Below, piece by piece: positions 47,061 through 55,594 of a stretch of DNA of 64,000 bases (within the stretch, counting starts at the first letter, position 1; the number at the start of each line of letters is the position of its first letter). The DNA comes from an uncultured Clostridia bacterium (GTDB taxonomy: Bacteria; Bacillota; Clostridia; Oscillospirales; Ruminococcaceae): NCBI GenBank assembly GCA_944385905.1, contig CALWZA010000031.1, forward strand, positions 62,001 to 126,000. The letters run 5' to 3'. The position numbers were made by a program, and so were the translations under genes. The notes under the pieces are model-generated. The model was not told the origin of the DNA. It did not search any database and saw nothing but the letters and a program-made list of their open reading frames with translations.

Positions 47061-47518
47061 GATTCTCGAAGCTGTTTAAAAAACGACGACAATATTTCAG
47101 AACACTGCTCTTTCAAAACATTCGCGGTAACTCCCGGCTTGTGATTATATGGCAGAGAAAAAAGATTTACAACAGACTCGCACGAGCCTGCCTTTTGGTC
47201 AAAGGCTCCGAATATAACCCGCTCAATCCTCGAATTGATGATAGCGCCGGCGCACATCGGACACGGCTCCAGCGTCACGAAAAGCTCACAGTCAATAAGC
47301 CGCCATCCGCCGAGACGGGCAGAAGCATCTGAAATTGCCAAAATTTCTGCGTGCGCAATAGGCGATTTGTCTGTTTCCCTGCGGTTATAGCCCTCCCCGA
47401 CGATTTCTCCCGTCGATTTTTTAACCACAACCGCGCCGATAGGAGCCTCGCCGATTTCATAAGCCTTTTTCGCAAGCTCAAGAGCCTTTTGCATATAAAA
47501 TTCGTCGGACATTTTCAT
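47051..47518 (-). CDS. tadA: tRNA adenosine(34) deaminase
   Basis: TadA converts adenosine 34 to inosine in tRNA-Arg(ACG). The 155 residues have the zinc site: HAEILA with the catalytic Glu, and EPCPMCAGAI. The ATG at 47518 lies three bases after the recR stop and lacks a clear ribosome binding site, so it is probably translated by coupling. It is the last gene of the dnaX-ybaB-recR-tadA run. Confidence 0.95.
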   Translation of the reverse strand: MKMSDEFYMQKALELAKKAYEIGEAPIGAVVVKKSTGEIVGEGYNRRETDKSPIAHAEILAISDASARLGGWRLIDCELFVTLEPCPMCAGAIINSRIERVIFGAFDQKAGSCESVVNLFSLPYNHKPGVTANVLKEQCSEILSSFFKQLRESKK

Positions 47519-47521
47519 GAT

Positions 47522-48121
47522 TTAAATCTCGTTTCTGTTCTGAAGAGCTTTGAACAAAGTGACCTCGTCGGCGAACTCAAGAGATCCTCCGACCGGCAGT
47601 CCGAACGCAAGCCTTGTGACTTTTATTCCCAACGGCTTGAGAAGCCTTGAAATATACATAGCCGTAGCCTCTCCCTCAACGGTCGGGTTCGTCGCCATAA
47701 TGACTTCCGAAACGCTGTCGTCAATCCTAGAAAGAAGCTCTTTAATTTTGAGCTTGTCCGGAGTAATTTTGTCGATAGGTGATATCAGCCCGTGCAAAAC
47801 GTGATAAACGCCGTTGTATTCGTTTGTGCGTTCAAATGCCGCGACGTCCTTGGGACTTTCGACAACGCAGATTATGGACTTATCACGTTTTAGACTGCCG
47901 CAAATCGGGCATATGTCTTTGTCGGTAAAGTTTTGGCATATTTTGCACATGTGTACCGATTTATGAGCATGAACTATCGCTTCGGCGAAATTCTGAGCTT
48001 CCTCATCCGACATCGACATAACAAAATATGCGAGCCTTTGAGCGGTTTTCATGCCGATACCCGGGAGCCTCGCGAACTGCTCGGCAAGAAGGGTTAGCGG
48101 CAAAGCGTTTGAATCAGCCAT
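47522..48121 (-). CDS. recR: Recombination protein RecR
   Basis: RecR loads RecA at gaps, together with RecO and RecF. The 199 residues have a helix-hairpin-helix (LPGIGMKTAQRLAYFV), a four-cysteine zinc finger (CKICQNFTDKDICPIC) and a Toprim domain (ICVVESPKDV, TNPTVEGEATA). Its ATG shares one base with the ybaB stop codon, so the two are translationally coupled. Confidence 0.96.
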   Translation of the reverse strand: MADSNALPLTLLAEQFARLPGIGMKTAQRLAYFVMSMSDEEAQNFAEAIVHAHKSVHMCKICQNFTDKDICPICGSLKRDKSIICVVESPKDVAAFERTNEYNGVYHVLHGLISPIDKITPDKLKIKELLSRIDDSVSEVIMATNPTVEGEATAMYISRLLKPLGIKVTRLAFGLPVGGSLEFADEVTLFKALQNRNEI

Positions 48122-48468
48122 CAGAAAAGCCCCGGAAGAGATACGCCGCCTGTAATTTTGGACATTCCCTCTTCGGAAGCCGCCTCGATGTTGTGGACAG
48201 CCTCGTTAAACGCGCTCATGATAAGATCCTGAAGCATCTCAACGTCGTCAGGGTCAACCGCCTCGGGCTTTATATTAAGAGAAATAACTTCTTTTTTGCC
48301 GTTCATTTTAAGCTCAACAACTCCGCCGCCGACCGACGCGGAAAATTCCTTAGCCTCAAGCTCTGTCTGAAACGCGGTGATATCCTCCTGCATTTTCTGA
48401 GCCTGCTTAATCATCTGGTTCATATTTGACGGACCTGAGCCCATTCCCTGTGGAAGTCTTGCTTTCAT
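48121..48468 (-). CDS. ybaB: YbaB/EbfC family nucleoid-associated protein
   Basis: This is a small DNA-binding protein, 115 residues, of the family almost always encoded between dnaX and recR. The first 18 residues are a Met/Gly/Pro-rich lead. The conserved core follows: [30 protein letters not shown] and [22 protein letters not shown] precedes the ATG. Confidence 0.95.
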   Translation of the reverse strand: MKARLPQGMGSGPSNMNQMIKQAQKMQEDITAFQTELEAKEFSASVGGGVVELKMNGKKEVISLNIKPEAVDPDDVEMLQDLIMSAFNEAVHNIEAASEEGMSKITGGVSLPGLF

Positions 48469-48497
48469 TATTTACCTTTCCTTTCGATTTTACGCTT

Positions 48498-50120
48498 TTA
48501 TTTTTTTATTTCAACCTCGATATCCGAGTTTTTAGCTTTTTCAATCAGCCTGAAAACTGCGCTGTCATACTGCGCCGAACTGTTTTTGACGCACTTTGCA
48601 CGGATAGCAAAGGTTTTTCCTAAAAATTCCTTGGCGACTTTGCCGAGCGAAGCCGCATTGCCGTTTTCTTTAAAAAGCTTGAGGAAAAACTCGTTTTTGA
48701 CGAGCAGATAGAGAAGATTTTCATATACAAAGCACTGTGAGTCTTTTAAAGCCGCCGCACATCCGGGGTTTATTTCCGAAAGGCGCTCAAGCATCTCTGT
48801 CCAGCACGGCACGGGAGAGAGCATATCGTCGGTTACTTTTGAGGTATCGACCTTAGGCTCGTTTTCAAAGTGCTGATTTTGAGGAACAAGAGGCTCGGCG
48901 GGAGCGGATTTTTTACTGGTTTCTGAAACAGCCGCACCGTTTTTTAGGGCGTTTTCGAGATACTCTATTCTGTTTTTAAGCTCTGAAATCACCGAATCCG
49001 AGACCGCAAAACCACGGGCGGCGCTTTGCTGAGGCAATCCTGAAACTGAGCAAAGGCGAATAAAGCACATTTCAATTTCGGCTCGTTTTGAAACAGCCCT
49101 CGGAAGCCTTTCATTGCAGTCCTGCAAAACCGACATTTTTTGAAGAATATCGTCTAAGCTGAGCTTTGCGGCAATTGATTTAAGCCGCTCCATTTCGCTC
49201 GGAAGGCAGGCGATAAGCTCTGATGTGTCTGAAACTGTTTTAATGAGCATCAGGTTTCTAAACTGAGCCAAAAGCTCGTCGCAAAGCCTTTGCATGTCCT
49301 TGGACATACCGTAAAGTGTGTTTAAAATATTTATAGCGTCTGCCGTCCGGCCGGAAGACACGGCTTCAAGAATTTGAAAAAGATAATCTCTGCCCGCAAT
49401 TCCCGCCGCAGAGCTTACGGTGTCAAGCGTCACGTTATCGGAGTAGGCTATGCACTGGTCAAGCAGGGAGAGAGCGTCTCTCATTCCTCCGTCGGCGATT
49501 CTCGCGATAAGCCAAGCGGCGTCGTCGGACAGCTCTATTTTTTCTTCTCTTGATATAAATTTCAGCCTTTCAACGATATCCTCGGAGCGGATGCGCCTGA
49601 AATCAAACCGCTGGCACCTTGAAATGATTGTCGCCGGCACCTTGTGCACCTCGGTGGTGGCAAGAATAAACTTGACGTGTGCGGGAGGCTCCTCCATAAT
49701 TTTCAAAAGAGCGTTAAACGCGCTTGTTGAAAGCATGTGCACCTCGTCGATGATATACACTTTGTATCTGCAGAGTTCGGGAGTATAAACGGTTGAGTCT
49801 CTCAGCTCTCTCATATCGTCCACGCCTGTGTTTGATGCCGCGTCGATTTCAACAATGTCGGGCAGCATTCCGCTGTCCGCCGCTTTGCATATATCGCATT
49901 GAAGACACGGAGCTCCGTTTTGAGGATTTCTGCAGTTGACCGCCTTTGCGAGTATTCTCGCGCAGGTAGTTTTTCCCGTACCTCTTGAGCCTGTAAACAA
50001 ATAAGCGTGAGCTGTTTTTTGGTTAATTATCTGATTTTTGAGAGTGGTGGTAATATGCGGCTGTGAAATAACGTCGTCAAAAGATAGAGGCCGCCATTTT
50101 CTGTATAAAGCCTTGTACAT
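48498..50120 (-). CDS. dnaX: DNA polymerase III subunit gamma/tau
   Basis: This is the clamp-loader ATPase of the replicase. The 540 residues hold Walker A GSRGTGKTT, the zinc module CRNPQNGAPCLQCDIC, DEVHMLS and the sensor ATTEVHKVP. A variable C-terminal tau region follows from about residue 365. The ATG at 50120 follows AAAGGGCGG by 6 bases. The SRP RNA gene lies 24 bases upstream in the same orientation, the same arrangement as in Bacillus. Confidence 0.96.
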   Translation of the reverse strand: MYKALYRKWRPLSFDDVISQPHITTTLKNQIINQKTAHAYLFTGSRGTGKTTCARILAKAVNCRNPQNGAPCLQCDICKAADSGMLPDIVEIDAASNTGVDDMRELRDSTVYTPELCRYKVYIIDEVHMLSTSAFNALLKIMEEPPAHVKFILATTEVHKVPATIISRCQRFDFRRIRSEDIVERLKFISREEKIELSDDAAWLIARIADGGMRDALSLLDQCIAYSDNVTLDTVSSAAGIAGRDYLFQILEAVSSGRTADAINILNTLYGMSKDMQRLCDELLAQFRNLMLIKTVSDTSELIACLPSEMERLKSIAAKLSLDDILQKMSVLQDCNERLPRAVSKRAEIEMCFIRLCSVSGLPQQSAARGFAVSDSVISELKNRIEYLENALKNGAAVSETSKKSAPAEPLVPQNQHFENEPKVDTSKVTDDMLSPVPCWTEMLERLSEINPGCAAALKDSQCFVYENLLYLLVKNEFFLKLFKENGNAASLGKVAKEFLGKTFAIRAKCVKNSSAQYDSAVFRLIEKAKNSDIEVEIKK

Positions 50121-50143
50121 TTCAAACCGCCCTTTCATAACAA

Positions 50144-50279
50144 ATCAATCCGACATATAGGCGTGCAGGCAAAACTGTGTCACACAAAACGGACTGCTTA
50201 ATGCTGCTCGGTTCCCCGCCTGACATGGTTCACAGTGTTTTGTTGCACAGGACCCGCACACCTGTATCTCGGATTGATA
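50144..50279 (-). ncRNA. ffs: Signal recognition particle RNA
   Basis: The minus strand carries the hallmark domain IV: GTGAACCATGTCAGGC, then GGGGAACCGAGCAGCATTAAGC, the Ffh-binding asymmetric loop. The flanks pair into one long hairpin: ATCAATCCGA near 50269-50278 with TCGGATTGAT near 50144-50153, and AGGTGTGCGGG with CCTGCACGCCT inside. The length, about 136 nt, fits the small bacterial type without an Alu domain. A strong promoter lies upstream and dnaX downstream. Exact ends depend on processing. Confidence 0.93.
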
Positions 50280-50322
50280 AGCAAATCTCTAATATCTCAA
50301 CCTTTTAAATTTTACAAAACAC

Positions 50323-50351
50323 ATTATATCACACATGGGTGATATTTTCAA
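50323..50351 (-). promoter_or_regulatory. Sigma-A promoter for SRP RNA (and dnaX operon)
   Basis: On the minus strand TTGAAA (50346-50351), 17 bp, TATAAT (50323-50328). Transcription would start near 50316, about 35 nt before the mature RNA, implying 5' trimming. Confidence 0.85.
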
Positions 50352-50365
50352 GTGTTTTTTACAAA

Positions 50366-50404
50366 CGAAAAGCGCCCACGATTAAAAGCTCAGGCGCTTT
50401 GTTT
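50366..50404 (-). terminator. Terminator of the esterase gene
   Basis: Arms AAAGCGCC and GGCGCTTT flank a loop of about 17 bases. The minus strand ends in GCGCTTTTC, so the T run is short. Confidence 0.6.
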
Positions 50405-50411
50405 TAAAAAA

Positions 50412-51227
50412 TCAGAATCTGTTGAGCCACTCGGCGGCAAGCTCAGCCCAAGGCTGAACATTTGGGATAATCTGATCGTTATTCCACGCTGTCACTCTGT
50501 CCGCAAGAGAAAGCCCGTGACCTCCGAAAGGATAGATATGAGCTTCAAACGGGATATGGTTTTTTGAGAGCGCAAGGGTATAGAAAAGAGAGTTTTCCAC
50601 GGGTACACATCCGTCGTCTGAGGTATGCCATATAAAAGTGGGCGGAGTGTTGGGATTTACCCTGTTTTCAAGGCAGTTAAGCTCCTCAAGCTCCTTGTCT
50701 CCGAGGCATATGTTGTCTCTTGAGCCTTCGTGGGCATATTCGCCGAATGTTATAACAGGATAGCAGAGAACCGAGCAGTTTACTTTAATGTCCTCTTTTT
50801 TACATCCAAGAGCGGACGAGAGAAAATCCTCATGCCAGAAATTCGCGATTGAAGCCGCAAGGTGACCTCCGGCCGAAAATCCCATTACGGCGATTTTGTT
50901 CGGGTCAATGCCGTATTCATCTGCGTGAGAGCGAACAAATCTTACAGCTTCGGCAGCCTCAAGAAGAGCAGTCGGAAATTTCTTTTTGACGCATGAATAG
51001 TTCAGTATAAACGGCGCAAATCCAAGTGAAGCAAATTTAATTGCAATAGGTTCGGCTTCTCTCTCGCTGACATACTCGTATCCTCCGCCCGGACAAATTA
51101 TAACAGCGGTTTTTTTGTATCCCATAGTTGTCACAACCGGATAGCGCTCGAGTGTAGGGCATAAGCCGTCGCTGTTAAGCCCTGCTGCTGAGTAGTTTAC
51201 TTTTATGCTGATTGTTTCTGTTTTCAC
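50412..51227 (-). CDS. Alpha/beta hydrolase, acetyl-xylan-esterase-like
   Basis: This 271-residue cytoplasmic-type hydrolase has the oxyanion segment ICPGGGYEYVS, the nucleophile elbow GFSAGGH (Ser near 117), SDDGCVPVE with the acid, and the final histidine in FGGHGLSL. This set resembles the Axe/BD-FAE group that removes acetyl groups from sugars. There is no signal peptide, so it would act on imported oligosaccharides. The start is GTG at 51227, 9 bases after AAGGAGTG. The natural substrate is not proven by sequence. Confidence 0.8.
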   Translation of the reverse strand: MKTETISIKVNYSAAGLNSDGLCPTLERYPVVTTMGYKKTAVIICPGGGYEYVSEREAEPIAIKFASLGFAPFILNYSCVKKKFPTALLEAAEAVRFVRSHADEYGIDPNKIAVMGFSAGGHLAASIANFWHEDFLSSALGCKKEDIKVNCSVLCYPVITFGEYAHEGSRDNICLGDKELEELNCLENRVNPNTPPTFIWHTSDDGCVPVENSLFYTLALSKNHIPFEAHIYPFGGHGLSLADRVTAWNNDQIIPNVQPWAELAAEWLNRF

Positions 51228-51355
51228 AGCTTATCACTCCTTATATATTATTAACTTTATTTTAAAATATATTTTTATGTTTTGCAATAGCATTTTGTAT
51301 CGCAATCTTGATTTTTCACATATTATATAGAGATTTTAATTAAGGAGGAGCAATT

Positions 51356-52435
51356 ATGGCTGAAAATCAGTTTAAAACATCGTTCTATTTTCTTGGCTCG
51401 CAGACGCCGCAGGGGTTCAAAACTCATTTCGACAGGATTATAGCGGACAGAAAAATGTATTCATACATCATAAAAGGAGGACCGGGGACAGGAAAATCAT
51501 CGCTTATGAAAAAAATAGCGGAAGCTTTTAAAGATAAAAGCGATATCGACCTTTATTATTGCTCAAGCGATCCTGATTCTCTTGACGCGGTTGTAATCAA
51601 AGCTAAAAACGTTTTGATATGCGACGGAACAGCTCCGCATATATTTGACCCGGTTTACCCGGGCGCAAGACAAAAAATTATTAATATGGGCGATTATTGG
51701 GATGAGCAGTCGCTTAAAGAAAACGCGGAGGGAATAATTATTTCAACAGATGAAAATAAGCTCCTTCATATGAGAGTAAAAAGGTATATAGGCGCTCTTA
51801 CCGAGCTTTTTTCCGATACTTACCGTATAGGCGAGCAATGCTTAAACGCTCAGAAGCTTGACGGGTTTACAGCGAGATTTGCAAAAAAACTCTTTTCAAA
51901 AGTAAAAGGAGAAAAAAAGGCGGTCAGCTATTCCCAGTTGTCCGCATTGACTCAAAAGGGATATATAACGCAGACTGAAACTCTTAAAGACTATACCGTA
52001 TATGCGATAGAAGACAGCTATTTCTGTGCTTCGGACAGATTCTTAAAGTCGATAGTTTCGGCGGCGCTCTTAAAGGATCTTAGTGTTATAATCAGTGAAT
52101 GCAGATTGCTTCCAGAATGCTCATACGAACATATATTGCTGCCTGAACTTAAGCTTGCTTTCTGTTCATCAAATTCGATGAACGGGCTTGAAATTCAAAA
52201 CTCTGTTAAAATGAATTTTTCAAGATTTTATGATAAAACTATTGTCGCCGAAAAAAGAGCGCGTTTGAATTTTAATAAAAAAGCAGCGAATGATCTGATT
52301 GACGAAGCCGCAAAGACTCTTACTCACGCAAAGGCTGTGCATGATGATATTGAAAAGTACTATGTCGGCGCGATGAATTTTGATAAGGCAAAAGAGGTTG
52401 AAAAAGCTATCATAGACGAAATATCAAAAATATAG
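51356..52435 (+). CDS. P-loop ATPase of unknown function (PRK06851-like)
   Basis: This 359-residue protein has one clear Walker A, IKGGPGTGKSSLMKKI, near residue 45. The first part starts FLGSQTPQGFKTHFDRII. LYYCSSDPDSLDAVVI and VLICDGTAPHIFDPVYPGA are conserved-looking segments that I associate with the Firmicutes PRK06851 group. Typical Walker B acidic motifs are not obvious. The C-terminal half is helical and charged. There are no membrane segments. AAGGAGGAG precedes the ATG. It lies alone upstream of the PerR region and has no annotated partner. Confidence 0.65.
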   Translation: MAENQFKTSFYFLGSQTPQGFKTHFDRIIADRKMYSYIIKGGPGTGKSSLMKKIAEAFKDKSDIDLYYCSSDPDSLDAVVIKAKNVLICDGTAPHIFDPVYPGARQKIINMGDYWDEQSLKENAEGIIISTDENKLLHMRVKRYIGALTELFSDTYRIGEQCLNAQKLDGFTARFAKKLFSKVKGEKKAVSYSQLSALTQKGYITQTETLKDYTVYAIEDSYFCASDRFLKSIVSAALLKDLSVIISECRLLPECSYEHILLPELKLAFCSSNSMNGLEIQNSVKMNFSRFYDKTIVAEKRARLNFNKKAANDLIDEAAKTLTHAKAVHDDIEKYYVGAMNFDKAKEVEKAIIDEISKI

Positions 52436-52457
52436 GCATATTACACAAATCGTTTAA

Positions 52458-52472
52458 TTATAATTATTATAA
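52458..52472 (+). promoter_or_regulatory. PerR box
   Basis: TTATAATTATTATAA matches the Bacillus PerR operator TTATAATNATTATAA at every position. It ends 20 bp before the -35 of the perR-rubrerythrin promoter. Confidence 0.75.
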
Positions 52473-52491
52473 ATTGTGAGAAAAATTCTTC

Positions 52492-52520
52492 TTGACATTT
52501 TGTTTTAATTGATATATAAT
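52492..52520 (+). promoter_or_regulatory. Consensus promoter of perR-rbr
   Basis: TTGACA (52492-52497), 17 bp, TATAAT (52515-52520). Confidence 0.9.
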
Positions 52521-52564
52521 ATCGTTAAGACAATAAAAGGTAGATTGAAAAGGGGCAAGCGTGT

Positions 52565-52984
52565 GTGAAAGGAATGATGAATACAATGCAGAATCATGCT
52601 GTTCAGAGAAACACGCTCCAGAAAGAAATAGTCAAACGGACCGTAAAGGGTATGAGGAATCATCCTTCGGCGCAGGAGGTATATAACGAGGTCCTCAGGC
52701 ACTATCCGGGAATAAGCAAAGCCACCGTTTACAGAATTCTGAATATATTGTCTGAAAGCGGGGAAATACTAAGAGTAAAAAATCCCGACGGTGCTGATAT
52801 TTATGACTTCAATACCAGCCGCCATTATCATCTTCACTGTACAAAATGCGGAGGAATGTATGACTTAAGCGTACCTGAGATTGAGGGTATTGAAAGACAG
52901 GCTGAAATTCTCGACGAGGTAACGGTCACGGGAGTGACAGTTGTTTTTGAGGGGATTTGTAAAAATTGCAAGGAAAAAAATTAA
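52565..52984 (+). CDS. perR: Fur family peroxide-responsive repressor
   Basis: This PerR-like metalloregulator derepresses oxidative-stress genes when peroxide oxidises its metal-site histidines. The 139 residues contain the winged helix ([21 protein letters not shown]), the regulatory site [13 protein letters not shown], and the structural zinc pairs CTKC and CKNC. The start is uncertain: GTG at 52565 with AGGGG 9 bases upstream, or ATG at 52577 or 52586 near GAAAGGA. The gene lies 19 bases before rubrerythrin, as one transcript, with a perfect PerR box upstream, so autoregulation is likely. Confidence 0.9.
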   Translation: MKGMMNTMQNHAVQRNTLQKEIVKRTVKGMRNHPSAQEVYNEVLRHYPGISKATVYRILNILSESGEILRVKNPDGADIYDFNTSRHYHLHCTKCGGMYDLSVPEIEGIERQAEILDEVTVTGVTVVFEGICKNCKEKN

Positions 52985-53003
52985 TTTACAGGAGGAAAAA
53001 ATC

Positions 53004-53537
53004 ATGAACATCAAGGGAACAAGAACAGAGGCTAATCTTATGGCTGCTTTTGCAGGCGAATCACAGGCAAGAAACAAGTACACTTATTACGCGTCACAGG
53101 CAAGAAAAGAGGGCTATGTACAGATAGCCAACATTTTTGAGGAGACTGCCGCAAACGAGAAAGAACACGCGAAAATGTGGTTTAAGCTTCTCGGAGGAAT
53201 CGGAAACACAGCTGCAAATCTTGCTGACGCAGCAAGCGGTGAGAATTACGAGTGGACTGATATGTACGCACAGTTCGCGAAGGAAGCGAGAGAAGAGGGA
53301 TTCGAGGCTATCGCCAAGCTGTTCGAGGGCGTTGCTAAGATTGAAAAGGAGCATGAGGAAAGATACCGCAAGCTTCTTGCAAACGTTGAAGGCGGACTCG
53401 TATTTTCAAAGGACGGAGACGCAATCTGGCAGTGTTCAAACTGCGGCCACATTTATATCGGTAAGGAAGCTCCGAATGTATGTCCTGTGTGCGCTCATCC
53501 TCAGGCATATTTCCAGCTCAAAGCAGAAAACTATTAA
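53004..53537 (+). CDS. rbr: Rubrerythrin
   Basis: Rubrerythrin reduces hydrogen peroxide in anaerobes using a di-iron site and a rubredoxin-type iron. The 177-residue protein has [28 protein letters not shown] and [15 protein letters not shown] as di-iron ligand helices. The C-terminal CSNCGHIY and CPVC supply the Fe(Cys)4 site. AGGAGG precedes the ATG. It is cotranscribed with perR. A terminator follows. Confidence 0.96.
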   Translation: MNIKGTRTEANLMAAFAGESQARNKYTYYASQARKEGYVQIANIFEETAANEKEHAKMWFKLLGGIGNTAANLADAASGENYEWTDMYAQFAKEAREEGFEAIAKLFEGVAKIEKEHEERYRKLLANVEGGLVFSKDGDAIWQCSNCGHIYIGKEAPNVCPVCAHPQAYFQLKAENY

Positions 53538-53567
53538 TATCAGCTTCAACTTTTGAAGTGATATGTA

Positions 53568-53611
53568 TAAATCCGCTTCGATAAAAACTCGGAGCGGATT
53601 TAAATTTTTTT
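53568..53611 (+). terminator. Terminator of perR-rbr
   Basis: Arms AAATCCGCT and AGCGGATTT are followed by AAATTTTTTT. The next about 85 bases are A-rich with nothing recognisable. Confidence 0.85.
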
Positions 53612-53696
53612 AAAACGCTGCAATAAAATCATAATTTGGATTGTATTATTATCAGAACAAAAGAAAAAGACAAAGAAAAAGAAACATCCCCATCCA

Positions 53697-53740
53697 ATCA
53701 AAAAACCGCCTGACAGGAAATTTACTGTCAGGCGGTTTTT
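53697..53740 (-). terminator. Terminator of the MATE gene
   Basis: Arms AAAACCGCCTGACAG and CTGTCAGGCGGTTTT are perfect over 15 bp, with runs of T on both strands. Confidence 0.9.
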
Positions 53741-53749
53741 TGCTGTGTA

Positions 53750-55129
53750 TTACGCTGCTTCAAGGTTTTTAACTGAAAATTTCCTTTTAATTATTAGATA
53801 GCATACAGCGTGGACAAGAGCAGTGATAAGCCATGATACCGGATAAGACAGATAGAGAATTTTCGTTGTGGGATAGACTTGAAATACAGTGAAAATCCAG
53901 ACTATTCTAAGTCCGCACGCTCCAGTAAGAGATACGAGCATAGGCAAAACCGAGCTTCCCATTCCTCTGAGCATCCCGACAAAAACGTCCATTATTCCGC
54001 ATAAGAAATATGTTGTGCAGATAATTCCGAGACGAATTTTTCCCATTGCAATTACGTCGGCTTCGGGATAATAAATCGCAATTAGGAAATCTCCGGCTAA
54101 AAAAGCGGCAAATCCCAAAACAATACCTATTACTGTTACGGTCCCTAGACTTGTGAAAAGAATTCTGTTAATTCGATTGTATTTTTTGCTGCCTATATTT
54201 TGACCTGTAAATGTAAGCGCACCCTGATAAACAGCGTTCATAGCAGCATAAACAAAGCCTTCAATATTTTGGGCTGCGGAGTTTCCGGCTATAATCGTTG
54301 AACCGAATGAGTTAATACCTGATTGTATAAGTACGTTTGAAAGTGAAAAAATGCATCCTTGAAGTCCGGCCGGAAGACCGACTCGCATGATTTTAAACAG
54401 CTTGTCGCTGTAAATCCTAAGTTCTTTTAAATACAACTTGATAGCTCCGTCTGATTTCATAAGGCAGATAACTATAAAAACTGCTGAAACTATTTGAGAA
54501 ATTACCGTAGAGATTGCGACACCCGCCACATCAAGATTAAACACTATAACAAATACGAGATTGAAGATAATATTGATGACTCCTGAAATGCTCAAAAATA
54601 TTAAAGGCCTTTTAGTGTCGCCGATGGCTCTTAACACCGCAGCTCCGAAGTTGTATATCATTGACGCAGGCATACCTATAAAATATATTTTAACATATAA
54701 AGCGGCCTGGTCTATGACGTCAGTCGGGGAGCCCATTAGCTCTAAAAGCTGTCTTGCGGTGAAAAATCCGAAAATACCAACAGCTATACCTGCTACAATG
54801 CTTACCGCAATCGAAGTGTGAACAGTTTTAGACACGCTTTTAGCGTCCGCCGCTCCGTATTCGTGAGCCACTACAACGCTTGTGCCGATTGAAAGCCCGA
54901 GAAAGAGGTTTACTATCAGGTTAATCAAAGATCCGGTTGAGCCGACTGCGGCAAGAGCTGTTTTTCCCGCGAATCTTCCGACAACTATAATATCCGCTGC
55001 ATTATACAAAAGCTGAAGTATGCTTGAAAGTATAAGAGGAATACAAAATGTAAGAAGTTTCGGAAGAACTGCTCCGGTTGTCATGTCTATTTCAAATTTC
55101 CTGCTTTTTCCGAAGCTGAGAATTTTCAT
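53750..55129 (-). CDS. MATE family efflux transporter
   Basis: This 459-residue transporter has twelve predicted helices in two repeats. The segments LQLLYNAADIIVVGRFAG and GLSIGTSVVVAHEYGA match the MATE N-terminal half, and GNSAAQNIEGFVYAAMNA the second. Members export cationic drugs or metabolites using Na+ or H+ gradients; the substrate is unknown. The ATG at 55129 follows AAAGGATG by 8 bases. That ribosome binding site lies within the last codons of the truncated aldo/keto reductase directly upstream, so both are read from one promoter. Confidence 0.9.
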   Translation of the reverse strand: MKILSFGKSRKFEIDMTTGAVLPKLLTFCIPLILSSILQLLYNAADIIVVGRFAGKTALAAVGSTGSLINLIVNLFLGLSIGTSVVVAHEYGAADAKSVSKTVHTSIAVSIVAGIAVGIFGFFTARQLLELMGSPTDVIDQAALYVKIYFIGMPASMIYNFGAAVLRAIGDTKRPLIFLSISGVINIIFNLVFVIVFNLDVAGVAISTVISQIVSAVFIVICLMKSDGAIKLYLKELRIYSDKLFKIMRVGLPAGLQGCIFSLSNVLIQSGINSFGSTIIAGNSAAQNIEGFVYAAMNAVYQGALTFTGQNIGSKKYNRINRILFTSLGTVTVIGIVLGFAAFLAGDFLIAIYYPEADVIAMGKIRLGIICTTYFLCGIMDVFVGMLRGMGSSVLPMLVSLTGACGLRIVWIFTVFQVYPTTKILYLSYPVSWLITALVHAVCYLIIKRKFSVKNLEAA

Positions 55130-55136
55130 TTTTTTA

Positions 55137-55442
55137 TCATCCTTTAAGAATACATTCGATTTCATTGAGCTCGTCGCGGTATTCTCCGAGACCTCTTTTC
55201 AAAACGGCCCCGAAATTTTCCTCAGACGAGCCGTTATATGGATTTCCGTAATTATTCGCAATATCAAAATGAGTTATTCCGAGATTAAACGCTTCCCTGC
55301 ACATGTTTTCAATGTTTTCAAACTTAGCCTGAAATCCGAAGTTCTGCCAAAGTCCGAGAGAAACGGCGGGAAGTTTAAGTCCGCTTTTTCCGCAGCGGTT
55401 ATAAACCATTTTTTCGTATCTTTTGTCGTCAGCAACAAACAA
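55137..55442 (-). pseudogene. Aldo/keto reductase remnant (N-terminal third, YghZ-like)
   Basis: Only 101 codons remain of a roughly 330-residue NADPH-dependent aldo/keto reductase. It starts with TTG at 55442 and reads CGKSGLKLPAVSLGLWQNFG, LGITHFDIANNYG (with the catalytic-tetrad aspartate and tyrosine) and EENFGAVLKRGLGEYRDEL. Homology then stops and the frame ends NEIECILKG just before MATE. The rest of the barrel, including the lysine and histidine of the tetrad, is missing, so the product cannot be active. A deletion joining it to the MATE gene's leader is the simplest explanation. Confidence 0.8.
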
Positions 55443-55471
55443 TTTAAACGCCTCATTTCATATTAAGTCTG

Positions 55472-55508
55472 ATAGTACTATAATACTATTAAAATTTCAG
55501 AAAGTCAA
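55472..55508 (-). promoter_or_regulatory. Promoter with overlapping palindrome for the AKR remnant-MATE unit
   Basis: On the minus strand TTGACT (55503-55508), 17 bp, TATTAT (55480-55485). The inverted repeat ATAGTA-N6-TACTAT (55472-55489) covers the -10 and start region and looks like a repressor site. The cognate regulator is not adjacent. Confidence 0.6.
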
Positions 55509-55525
55509 TGTCATTAAAGTGTATA

Positions 55526-55555
55526 TGAATAAATCCCAAGGACATGATTATACTA
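55526..55555 (+). promoter_or_regulatory. Possible sigma-G/F (forespore) promoter for spoVAD-spoVAE
   Basis: TGAATA (55526-55531), 17 bp, TATACTA (55549-55555). The sigma-G -10 consensus is CATACTA-like, so one base differs. The position 40 bp before the start codon and the late sporulation genes downstream support it. Confidence 0.5.
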
Positions 55556-55594
55556 ATTAGCAAATAATTATAATCGGAGGCGGTGATAAATATT

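Noticed and set aside
53612-53696. A-rich tract between rubrerythrin and MATE as a small gene or origin-like element
   Set aside because: It has no start with a ribosome binding site and no repeated boxes; it is simply an A-rich spacer between two terminators.
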